Source: Gordionus sp. m RMFG-2023 (lineage: Eukaryota > Nematomorpha > Gordioida > Chordodea > Parachordodidae). Taken from it: a stretch of DNA of 64,000 nt. The DNA is taken from contig NC_088777.1 of the NCBI RefSeq assembly GCF_954871325.1, positions 8,533,366 through 8,597,365 of the forward strand, written 5' to 3'. Of this stretch, positions 43,601 through 55,600 are shown in pieces; the stretch's first letter is position 1, and each line of letters starts with the position of its first letter. The translations under genes were made by a program, and so were the position numbers. Under the pieces are notes generated by a model, which was not told the DNA's origin, did no database searches, and saw only the letters and a list, made by a program, of their open reading frames with translations.

Positions 43601-46600
43601 AAGGACATCATCGGAAGTCCAAAGAATGGAAGAGCTCATGCTAGGGCAGAGCGATGATGAAAATAAAAATTCCAATCATCCTTTGGGAAAGGATTAGAAG
43701 TAATGATTATGATTTTTTTTAAACCTTGTTATTATTAATTTCATGTTTGTATATTGAAAATATTTTTGGAATTGTCGATTATAATAAATTAAAAATGTTA
43801 ATTAAAAAAAAATTATTAATAAAATAAAAGGAATAAGCGTGTGATCAAATCTTGCCCAATATCAATAAGCAGTTCTCAATTTATATCATATTTATTTGAT
43901 AAAACATTAAGAATTTGCGGGGATTTCGATTTTTACTTTGTATGTCATATTAAAGAACTATTATTAAGCTACATATTAAAATTTAAAATATTTCTCTAAC
44001 AATTATTTCTCGAGGTAAACCTTGTATTTTTTTTTCCTAATCATTTTTTAAGATATTGCTATCCCTGATTCCCCACCATTTATTTATCCCCGTTATTTGC
44101 AAGATGTTACCTTCCCTACCGTCCTAAATATATAAAAATTATGGAAGATTATTTTAAATCATTTCTTTATTAAATGCCGATTGGCTTGATGGTCATTAAA
44201 TGAATAAAAAACATTATATAATAATTAACAAAATTTTATAAATTTACTTGTTACATTTCAGAATACAAATTTTTTTAAAATTATTTTAATGGCAGTAAAA
44301 AAAATTATAAAATAGTTATAATAGATTAGATTAATTAATCACATGTGTGGTTAATTATTTTAGTAATAAAATGAAAATTCTAAATACCATTTAAATTATA
44401 TTTAAGAATATTTATTTGTGTTCTTTTTTTTATTTCGTGAATTTTCTAAAAAAATTGAAATACGAAATCTATATCAAAAGTGTAATAAATATGGGGAGTG
44501 ATTGTGATTAGTTAATGGGGTAAATAATGTCGGTATTAAAAACTCTCATCTAACAATAATAACTTAATTTGGCTTTAAATTATAAATAAAAAGGTAAAAC
44601 AATTATAAATCATTTAATAAAATAGCTAAAACATATGACCCGGCCGAAGGCCGGGTGAAAGCTGGCCTAGGTACAGCTAAGGGAGATTAGGAAAAAATTC
44701 TCCCTCCCCCTACAGGAAATACCTTGATACGCCATTGCTTCGATATTAAATCGGTACATACGTACAATTTTACAAACTTTTATAATCATATGCATGATTT
44801 TTTGGAACTTGGTTGTCGGGATTAATTTAAATATATTTTTATCTTTTCTCTATTTATATAAAAATAAAAGATGCCAATTTCCGAACACTCATACTCAAAA
44901 CTAAAACGAAAATACAATTTTAAAATATAATATTTTCTCACAAAATTAACATTATGTATGTTATAATTATTATTATATGTATTGTGTTTTTACTTGTCAT
45001 TATAGATTATTATATACACAAAATAAAATATTCAACTATATTTGAAGAAAAAAAAATTTTAAATTTATATTTTCTAAATTTAAAAAAAAAAAATTTTATT
45101 AATTGGTTTGGGATTTGTAAACTAAATTTTTTTATTGGGTTGTTGCTATTAAGTATTGATATGGCACTGCTGAATCAGGGTAACTGAATTCCTGCTGAAT
45201 CAGGGTAACTGAATTCCTGCATATATTATGAATAATGAGATCTAAATGTAACTGAAATTTTTGGTAAAAATATTAAAATTTTTTCGAATAAAATAAAAAT
45301 TTGTAAAAGGAAAAATTTGTATTTTGTTTATTTTGATAATAACTATATTCTTAAATTCGGCTACAAAACTGATTGAAGCACTAACCTTTACTAACGAAGC
45401 ATTAAAGAATGATATAAGTTTCATCGTTAGTGCTTTCATAATTTTCTAGCCGAAATTTGACCTCTAAAAATTATTTTAGCGTGTTACAATTTTTTCATAA
45501 CGGTTAACAAAATAAATTACGGATAATAAATATACTAATTAAGCACTAAATAATGGCGAAAACCGGATGTTTATTACTATCATAGTTTTTGTTTTGGCAC
45601 GTCGCCATTATTTGTTTTTTTAGCAAATAAATTTTTATTCTTAAATTCGGCTTCGGAACTGATTGAAGCACTAACCTCTACTAACGAAGCACTAAAGAAT
45701 GATATAAGTTTCATCGTTAGTGCTTCCAAAAGTTCGGCCAACTTCACGCCTAAATCGTGACGTCATAGTTTTTATTTTGCTAATAACTTTTTATTCTTAA
45801 ATTCGGCTACGGAACTGATTGAAGCACTAACCTCTACTAACGAAGCACTAAAGAATGATATAAGTTTCATCGTTAGTGCTTTCATAATTTTCCAGCCGAA
45901 ATTTGACCTCTAAAAATTTCTTTAGCGTGTTACAATTTTTTCATATGACGGTTAACAAAATAAATTACGGAATTTAAATACACTAATTAAGCACTAAATA
46001 ATGGCGAAAACCGGATATTTAGTACTACTCTAGTTTTTGTATTGGCACGTCGCCATTATTTGTTTATTTTTGTTTTTTTCGTAAATAACTTTTTATTCTT
46101 AAATTCGGCTATGGAACTGATTGAAGCACTAACCTCTACTAACGAAGCACTAAAGAATGATATAAGTTTCATCGTTAGTGCTTTCAAAAGTTCGGCCAAC
46201 TTCACGCTTAAATCGTGATGTCATAATTTTTATTTACCTTATAACTTTTTTTTATAAGGCTAAAGTAAATTAATAATGGAATTTAAATACATTAATTAAG
46301 CACTAAATAATGGCGAAAACCGGATGTTTAGTACTCCTATAGTTTTTGTTTTGGCACGTCGCCAATATTTGTTTATTTTTGTTTTTTTCGTGAATAACTT
46401 TTTTTCATAAATTCGGCTACATGAAGCACTAACCTCTACTAACGAAGCACTAAAGAATGATAAGTTTCATCGTTAGTGCTTCCAATCGACTTTTAAGCGT
46501 GAAGTTGGCACAAATTTTTATTTTTGCTTATAACTTTTTTCCCTTAAATTCGGCTACTATACGGATTGAAGCACTAACAAGCACTAACGAAGCACTAAAA

Positions 46601-49600
46601 AATGACATATGATTCATCGTTAGTGCTTCCAATTGTTCGGCCAACTCCACGGACCTCCTTTCAGAATATGTTGCGCTTAAAATGCGATATATAGTGGGAG
46701 AAAAATTATTACTTTAAAAGGCACATATTACTATAACGAATTCCTGAAAAAGACTAGCTTATACGGGCTGGAACACATTTTAATCGTTAAAAAAAATATA
46801 TATGTAAACGGAAAAAAAGAAAGAAGTTGATTTGATACCGGAATGTAATTGGAGTTGATATAATCGGAATCTTGACCTGTATCGGTGCTTTGTTTGAGCA
46901 TGAGCGGAAGCAACTTGACGCGGGAATGGTCGTAAGGAAGTATGTTGGTGAACCTATTTTTGTTGGCGTTACATTTCAGGCTCGCGGCTATACAACTTTG
47001 GCCTTTTCCCACGTATCTCAACTCCTTAAAATTAAAAAAAATTTTTTGTGTGAATAAAATATACGATCATAATGTGTATTCAGTTTAAGTTAGTTACAGG
47101 GGATTCTCATTCTCATTCGCTAAAGCTAAATAAATAAATACTATGTCAAACTTCCTTAGAAAATTATGGTGTTCTTACATAAAAATTAATCTGAAGAGGA
47201 ATGTATTCAAAAAATTGAGTGGCAAAATAAATTTTTATGGGTATTATTACAAAAAAAAATTGAAGGTTGGGGGGGGGATATAAAAATTTTGCTTTCCTTA
47301 CAGAGGGCGACACTGCCAAACAACTTGCAAAAATTATTTTATATGTCTGCCCAATAAACCTCATGCGGCGATTCAGGCCACGCCGAACTCTTCGGCTGAT
47401 CCCCGCAATACCTATTTGGTATGGCGGAAACGTAAATAAATTAAATTACCTCCTCCAAATTGAGACTCAAAATTAATAAATAATTATTGCAAATATAACA
47501 ACTTCAATAATATCATTAGCGCGCAAAAATTATTATTGATTAAAAATATATAATACGAAACCTCGAATTCTTCAGCAAAACCGATATCTCCATCGGCAGA
47601 GAGTTCTTTTATTTTGGCCATAAAATCCTGGATTTTTATAGGTTCGTGTGTTGGCGATTGTCCGTTGCTAATAATAATTTTAAAAAAATATACATTATTG
47701 ATTAATTATTATTAGTAATATAACCAAACGATTTTTTTTCAAAATTCAATGGAAAGAATTGATTTATAAAAAGTATGATATTAAATGGGCTTCGCAAAAG
47801 TACCCCGCTGACGTCCTCACTGCTTACGACAAAAAAGGAAAAATGTATTACTTTTATTAACGTAGTTAAACTGGTCAACTGAGTTGACTTAACCGAAACT
47901 CGAGTCAAGTTCGGCTACTATATTTTTTTTGCATTACAAGGAAAAGACATGTAAGAAAGTTTCAACTACTATATTTTGGACGATGTGGTAATGGAAAGAA
48001 ATTCTAAGAACTCTAGGGCCTTTTACTCTAGAAATAAAATTTTTAAAAAAATTAAACGATTTTGTTTTGGCTTTATTTCTCTATTTTAATTCAAAATTGC
48101 CAGTATTTTTAAATAATACTTTTTCTCAGGATAAGAAAATCAGTATTTTATTAATTTTACCAGTATAAATATTAATATGTCAGTATAAGATTTTCAGTAA
48201 ATATCAGAATTTTTATAGATTAACCAATAAATATATTTTTTAGCACTATTTAAATTGATTTGTCAGTGAACATATTTATTTTTTTCTTCATTATTTTAAT
48301 TATATTCCTAGAAATATAAGATCATTATTTCAGTCATGCAAACAATTATTATCATGCTGAAAACAATAATAATCAATAATCATTGTTAATATCATAATAA
48401 AATATTGTTAAATTCCCCCTTTAAAAAAATGCTGATTTTATCTTTATCATTTTTAAAATAATTCTCAAAAGTTTTCGCATAAAAACCATAAGGTCCTCAT
48501 CTTCATAAAATTCAAAATTCATGTCCTGTCGATTGCGCTAAGTTTTAATGGCCGAATATATTGCTAATATATAATATAGCGTTGTTAAACGGCTCGATTT
48601 CAACTGATTTTTAAAAACGGCTAACTCAAAATATTGCCTATGCCTCAAGATTTTGATAATAGATGCTCAAACGTGCCATCTACGAACAAAATTTTAAAAC
48701 TCGAATGATAATTTTCTGTGTAAAATATTGAGTTAGCCGTTTTTAAAAATAAGCTCAAAACGAGTCGTTTTAACAATACCATGCTAAAATAACATAATTA
48801 ACATTTCAGACGTACGCAGGAGTTCGTTGTGTGGAGAGGGTGGGGAGATTAAATTTATTTATAAAAATTATTCTAGGGGTCATTTAAGAATATTTTAAGC
48901 TTTATGTATTTGTCAAGATTAGTGACAAGTGTTGTTAATCGATTTGAGCCGATTTTTAAAATGGCTAACTCAATATTTTATCAAAAAAAATATAACGCAT
49001 GCCAGGAGATTTTGCTCATATATGGAGCAAAGGATTGAGCATCTATTAGTGAAATCTCAAGGCTTAGGCAATATTTTCATGGCTAAAAATCTTGGGTTAG
49101 CCGTTTTTAAAAATCGAGCCATTTAACATCAACTACTAGTGACGTTAAAATATTGAAAATATCTAATAAACAAATTCAAATTAATTATAAAGTATTAAAT
49201 GAATCGGCATAATAATCATAAAATTAATGTCTCGATAAAGAACTTTGTAAAAAAGTATTAAATTTTTTAGGCATATAAAATTTGATTTATATATTTTAAA
49301 TTATATTTAAAAAAAAAATATTCTTAAGAATGATTGTATTTATATAAATTTCCAAAATATTCATCAAAAAAAAATACGGTGTATCTAAAAATTGCAAAAA
49401 ATATATTTAAGAAGCATATTTATAAATTTATAATTTCAATATTCTTGGAATGAGCTAATTTTTCAGTAATTCCATCAGTACTTTGTGTTAACTAATTATG
49501 CATATTAAAAAGGGCTAACACACATCCAACTTATTTCTAGAGGTCTGTATTACTTATGAAGATTTTGCTCATAGATGACACAAAGGTTTGGACATCTATT

Positions 49601-52600
49601 AGCGAAATCTCGAGAATTAGACAATATTTGGTTCTTATAAATAGACTCAAATCGAACCATTTAATAAAGTAATATCTAAGGTATGTTTTAATTCTTGTTA
49701 AAGAAGGAAATATTCTTTCATTGGTAGAAAGTTATAAATTAATTTTTATGCATTAGGAAAATAGTCTTAGATATGTTATAAATTATCCAAAGCATTTATA
49801 GCATTTTTTGGAATATTTTTATCAACCATATTTAACCTTTTATACCATAGTTTGCAATAAGCTAGTAAAGCATCAGGGGATACTTTAACATCCCTCACAA
49901 TAAAAATATACCATATATTTAATTTTTTTCTCTAACAAAGTTTGAAATAAGGATTCTGCGGTATTAATATTTTCAGATTTGTAAGTGTTGTCTGATTAAT
50001 TAAGAACCTTTCATTCATTTTAGTTATAAAAATATCAATGAGAGGAAGAGATTTATTCTATGGCATTCTTCAACTGATCCTATAAATAGTGGAACGATGA
50101 GATTGCCTTGTTGCGAGTCGAGATAGATGAATATTCTTTTCATAGAGCTCTGCTTGACTCATCAACGACATTATAAAAATCGCCATCTACATTTGCCCTA
50201 ATTTCCTTAAGTTACAATATAATGTTTTCAGCTATTCTCATAATTTCAATCACATCGATTTCATTTTTTTGAAATATTTTACTTAAGTTTTGCAGTGAAA
50301 AAGTTTCGAATGATTTGAGAAATTTTAAAATGATAGATAAATATAATGCCAAGGGAAAATTCGAAATCGATATTAATTCAAAGAATTAATTAGTAATTAT
50401 TTATGCTGTGAATTTGATAAATAAATATAAATTGGAATATATATGCAATAAGAGGTAGTAATCAGTAATATTTTTGAAAGATATTTTAGCTAGAGATCTG
50501 CAAAGTTAGGCCCGACCCGCCAAGCTCGGGCCTAATTTTATTTAAAATAATCGGGTTCGGGCCGGGCCTAATATTTTTTTATAAAAATTCGGGCCGGGTT
50601 GGGTCGGATCTTGAAATTTTTTTTAAATATATCTAAATTTATCAATTTTATATTGAATTTTTTATGTAAAATAAAAATATTTTATTTTATTTATTGAAAC
50701 TAAACGACATATAACATATGTCTTTTATTTTGAGTAATTACAAAAATTAATTTATATATTTAAATAAATTAGAACCGGGCCGGGCCGATAAAAAATTCGG
50801 GTTCGGGCCGGGCCGACAAAACTTTTATAAAAAAAATTTCGGGCCGGGCCGGGCTTGAAAAATTAGGCCAGATGCTGGTCACTAATTTTAACCGCTATCT
50901 AGATTTTTTGGCTTTGGGATGGGATTTGCCCCCCCCCCCGCTGCGTTTGCGCTTGACAAGATTATAATAGTCATAATAATATTAATACATATGAGTTATT
51001 GACAAGTAATCAGGCTTGGACATAGCTTCAAATAAATTTTACAAGAGTTTGGTGATAGAACAATATAAGAATCAAGCTCGAAAGCTAGGGTAATAAAAAA
51101 TTTGTGAGATTTAAGAAATATATATATAGAGCAGAATAAAAATTGCTGAGTAAGTGTTAACAAAATGGACTTACAATTTTTTTTAAAGATGTTTTATCAA
51201 AAGAAGAAAAAAATATTAAGTAAGTCATTCCTTTTCTAGTATAAATGTTTCAAATTTTTATGATATTTCCTCATATCAAGCTCATTTCACTCCCTTAAAA
51301 TCTTTTTACGGGGAAAAATAACTCAAAAGCAAATTGTATTTACAAAAAGTAGCTTTCAGCAGATTCGAAGCACAGAGTCGTGGGCGCTACAGAACACACA
51401 GGTTTGGCCCACATATGGTTTCCCGTTGTACCTCGATCATCCACATCCTCGTTATCGAGTCGGCTCTCACCGCAGAAATTATGGCTCTCCGAGGAAAAAG
51501 AGGTGTTGGTTCCTAGGTTAGAAAAGCCGACCCCATTATTTTTACGATCGTTGGCGAGGACTTTTGTTCGCCGGTTCATAGAGGTAGTTAACGATAAAAA
51601 ACGATTTTTTATTTTAGCCAAGCATTTATTTCCGCTCCCTCCGCCCACTTCTTTATTATCATTAATGCAACACCTATTTCCGGAAATATTATCATTGGCG
51701 TGAGGAACCCTTCCGTTATTTGAATAAGGGGAAGTTAAATCGTCGAAGCCGCTACCGTTTTGCGCGTCAAATTCGAAGGAAGGGTTTTCGATATGATAGG
51801 AAATCCTTTCTTGTCGGCTGTTTCTGTTCAAGAAAGAACGTCGGACCGAATTCATATTTTGGCTGAGAAAGTTGTTGAGCCCGTTTTTACATTGAGCCGT
51901 AGAGCGAAAAGGTTCACCATCTTTCCCGTTTAAAAAGCAGCTGTTATTCTTGTTCTTGGAGTTAGAGATAAAATTCGTTTTGAAACTTAGTTCTGATTTT
52001 TTTTTTTAATATTAAATAAGTAAAATAAAATTAACGAAAATATGATTTTTTTTTTTAACTCCCCTATCAAAATTTGATTTACTTTTCATAAGCAATAATG
52101 TATTACTTACGAAAATTAGATGTAACATAAAATTGGAAATTGAAATAGTTGTAGCGCCCTTCCCATTAATAGGGATGAGTCACTTAGTTTAATTTAAAGC
52201 AACTCTAAGGAGGGTACATTCAAAGTTAAAAAAATTTTCAAGAAAAAATGTTTCTCTATTAATTTTTATTAAAATAAAATTTTGACAAAAGAAAAAGAGA
52301 GAAAAAAGATAAGTGATAACAACGAATAAATAGATAATACACAAAAAAAATAAAGAGAAAATTAAAAGTATGAAACCATTGATATCCCATTTTTTGAGAG
52401 CGATATAAGTCAGACCAACTGATATTAGAATCAAAATACCGGCGATCGTGCTAACGATAACAGTGATAGTTATCGATTGGCGGGCATTGACTTGATTGAC
52501 AGGAGAAGAATACTTGACAGCTGAGAGAAGCAATTCTTGCTTTTTGATTTCTGAGGCTTTTTTAGTAGGGATATCTGGTGGTGAGCACATGGTAAAATTT

Positions 52601-55600
52601 ATTAAAGTCTTTGAATTACATATATATATATATTATATAATAAGAAAAATAATTAATGATAAAGTTGGCGAAAATTTTAGGGTAAAGATATATAACTCAA
52701 AGCAAACAACGCCCCACTATACAATAACACCTCTCTCCAATTATATAATGATAACTATTTCTAGATTTTGATCGTCATAAAGGAAATAGCTTGGACTAAT
52801 TTATGGTTTTTTTTCCTTTATAATTTCTATTTTGCAAGCTTGAGTCTAAAAATCTGTATCAAAATATTTAATGGATCCGAGTTATCACGCTTAAAGCGCT
52901 AAATATCCTAATTTTACAATCTATATTTTTTTTATTAGGCTGAAAAAGAAATATTATAAAGCGGGTTAAACTACAATGCATATGAGAGACCTGAAGGGCG
53001 AGCAGCGCAAATGGTACCTCTCTGATGTATATATAAAAAATTCTCTTTAAAAAATAGATATTATACAAAAAATTTAAATAACAAACGGAATAATTTATAA
53101 GAGCTCAAATTTGATTTTTAAAAAAAATGTTTAAAAATGGTTTAATGTGTAATTTTACCTCGAGGAGTAAATAAAATTGGGTCAGAATAGACGGTATCGG
53201 TATATAGATCAGGAGTGGTAAAAGCTCTAAGCTTGAATCGGTATTCGAAAACTAATTCATCGTCGCTATCAACATCGTGGTTATCGGGAATCATGTAAGG
53301 CGGTAACCCGTCACAATCGAATTCATTATCGAATTTTTCGTGCGAAGTGACGTCACTGTCACGAGACCTTGATAGCGTATTAAGTTTCCGATAATCGGTA
53401 TGGTTTGTAGCTAATATGGAATACGAGGACGAATTGCATCGACTATACGGTCCTATATTACAAAATGAACGGGTTTTTGTTTGAAAATATAATCGTGAAT
53501 ATTGATTGGCCTCATAAAGCAAAGAACGAACTAAAATAGGTAGCCTAGCCGTTCCACTAGGTTCCAATTTTTTATAATCGGTTTCCGATACTTATTAATT
53601 CAAATATTTTTTTATTCTAAACGTTCCGAGAAAGCTATTTCATGAGAACCCGGAAGCTTCCAGAAGGTACTCTTTAAAAAAAAAATCATTTCTAGTTCAA
53701 TTCCCCCGTTTTTCTAAAATATGACACTCTTTGGTTCTTAAAACTTTCAGCGTCCCTGAATACATCAAGGAATAACGTAAGACATCATATAAACTTTATA
53801 TAAAATAATTTAATTTTCCCGATTTTTCTAATAAAAGAAGAATAAAAAGTTTAAACGTATTAACATTATCTGTCCAATGGAACAGGTAAGGCGTGTAATA
53901 CGTAAACTTTTTATTTATTTTTTGAGTTTGGGCGTGCGCTCAGAATATTTTCTTAAAAGTCAAATCGCTTGATGAGATGAAAGGAACAAATTTATACATC
54001 TTTTTTCATAATGACAGTTACGACGACATTAATAAGTAACGTAACGGCGTTTACTTATTTTAAAAGCAACGTAACTACATTACTTATTTTAAAAGTAACG
54101 TGAGACCAAAATGTAATGACGTTACTATTTGAGTAACGACAAAAGCTCTACCTTATTTTATTCTTTCATTAGTTAAGATGACCATTTCTACATTTTTTTT
54201 ATTGAACAAAAAAGTGCACAGAGTTAAAATATAAATTTATGTTTTATTATTTATTTATTATTATAATAAAAAGGTCTCACCTATAACGTAAAAGATCCAA
54301 ATAGTCTCGGCCGACTTAAATGAATAATATGGTTCATCTCTCGAGATAACCTTTGGCGAAACTTTATCGTAAGATTTGATGACGGAAGATAAACTTATTA
54401 TTTTGCGTTTAGTTCGATCTTTGAACCCATAAATCCTACCATTGTTTTTCAAATACCTCGTCAAATCGCCGATAGAGTTCAGCCTATACTCGAATCCAGA
54501 AGAGGTGGTCACATTTGAATCGTTAATTTGAGACGGAAAACTTTGAAAGCGAAGCAAGACAGCTATATCGATGATAGGACCGTGGATCTGAGAAAACCCG
54601 TGGGGCTTAAGCAAAGGGTGCTTGAAGGCAATCAGAAAGGTAGGTCCGCGAGACATGTCTTTCCAAGAGGATGTCAAGTCGTTACCGTGCACTCCACTTT
54701 TGGAACAAACTTCGCTGATATTCACAAAATCGAACGCGATAAGGTAAGCCAATAAACCGAGTGGCGTCAAATCTTTTTTAGAATTTTTAGGGGGAGTATC
54801 GAGGGATTCCCGAATTCCGCGTTGGTTTAGAGTATTATTATTTTGGAATCCAATTTCATTGGACAAAGGGGTGGTGATGATCGAATAATTATTCATATTA
54901 TCCCCGCAAAAATGATTGTTGATTGAAAGGCCGATATGTTTGATATCAAATATTTCGGCCAAATGACGTATTGATTTTATAACGATGGGAGACGCATCGG
55001 ATTGGGGGATTGGAGGTGCTAATATTAAAATACGATATAAATTTAAACCACCCAATTTTTTTCTAAGAAAAAAAAAATAGATAACGAAGTTTAAATTTAC
55101 CCCATATGGGTGTAACTACATTCAAAGGGTTAAGTAAATAAGGTCCATCCCCCTTAGCAGTTTCCGCCTGAATATTTATCTCGTAATTAGTATTGGGAGA
55201 AATCAAATTTTCCAACACGAGCGGATATAAGTGAGTCGATGTAAACCGGTATGTTACAACCTCGGATTCGCCGGTTTTCTATAAATATTTTTTTTACACA
55301 ATTTATATCAAACTTTTATGTTACATTTTAAAAAATAGTTAAACTTATAAGTGTGTAGAAGAAGTCGATTTTGAAAATTTATTGTATTTGAAAAAAATAA
55401 CTTTAAAATTAAAACATGGGATACAAATTATAAAAAATTTGTGAATGGATAAAAAGAGAAAGGATACATTAATTTGATAGATATGACATTTTTCCGTGCA
55501 TTATTATACTTTTATCAATAAATTTTTGGGTAGTAGATGGTACAAATAAATTATTTTTAAAAATATAACAAACCTTTTGGACGATTTTAATTCTGTAGCC

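Larger units (their letters stand above)
33678..46656. mobile_element. 12,979-bp foldback-type DNA element in an RPTP intron
   Basis: Terminal AGGTCCGTG/CACGGACCT, flanked by exact CCTTTCAGA at 33669-33677 and 46657-46665. The left arm (33678-35873 plus 41331-42852) and right arm (43048-46656) are long near-identical inverted repeats around a 195-bp loop. The outer ~1.7 kb of each arm is built of tandem subrepeats; the inner ~1.5 kb carries a CCHC zinc-knuckle ORF. Long subrepeated inverted arms and a 9-bp duplication match foldback (FB) elements, and 9 bp also fits MULEs. No transposase seen, so it is probably non-autonomous. It fills nearly all of the 13,303-bp intron between RPTP exons 18 and 19; without it the intron would be about 315 bp. 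Confidence 0.9.
43048..46656 (+). repeat. Right arm of the foldback element, uninterrupted by the LINE
   Basis: 3.6 kb, inverted match to the left arm. One stretch of about 250-330 bp (roughly 45095-45345) has no counterpart in the left arm and includes a 26-bp tandem pair CTGCTGAATCAGGGTAACTG (45167-45218). Confidence 0.9.

Noticed and set aside
44954-45187. Hydrophobic ORF in the right foldback arm
   Set aside because: AT-rich composition gives Ile/Phe/Tyr strings; part of it lies in arm-specific sequence and no family is visible.
33678-46656. Polinton/Maverick-type element (large, long inverted ends)
   Set aside because: Duplication is 9 bp rather than 6 bp, and I see no polymerase, integrase, packaging or capsid gene; the arms are subrepeated as in foldback elements.
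47330-47400. U4 snRNA-like string ATGAGGTTTAT with a downstream AATTTTTG
   Set aside because: Only about 11 bases match; the 5' end, U4 5' stem-loop and spacing do not fit.
52189-52376. Extension of the transmembrane ORF past exon 15
   Set aside because: Intron read-through; the G|GTTTCA donor at 52377 and phase fit exon 16.
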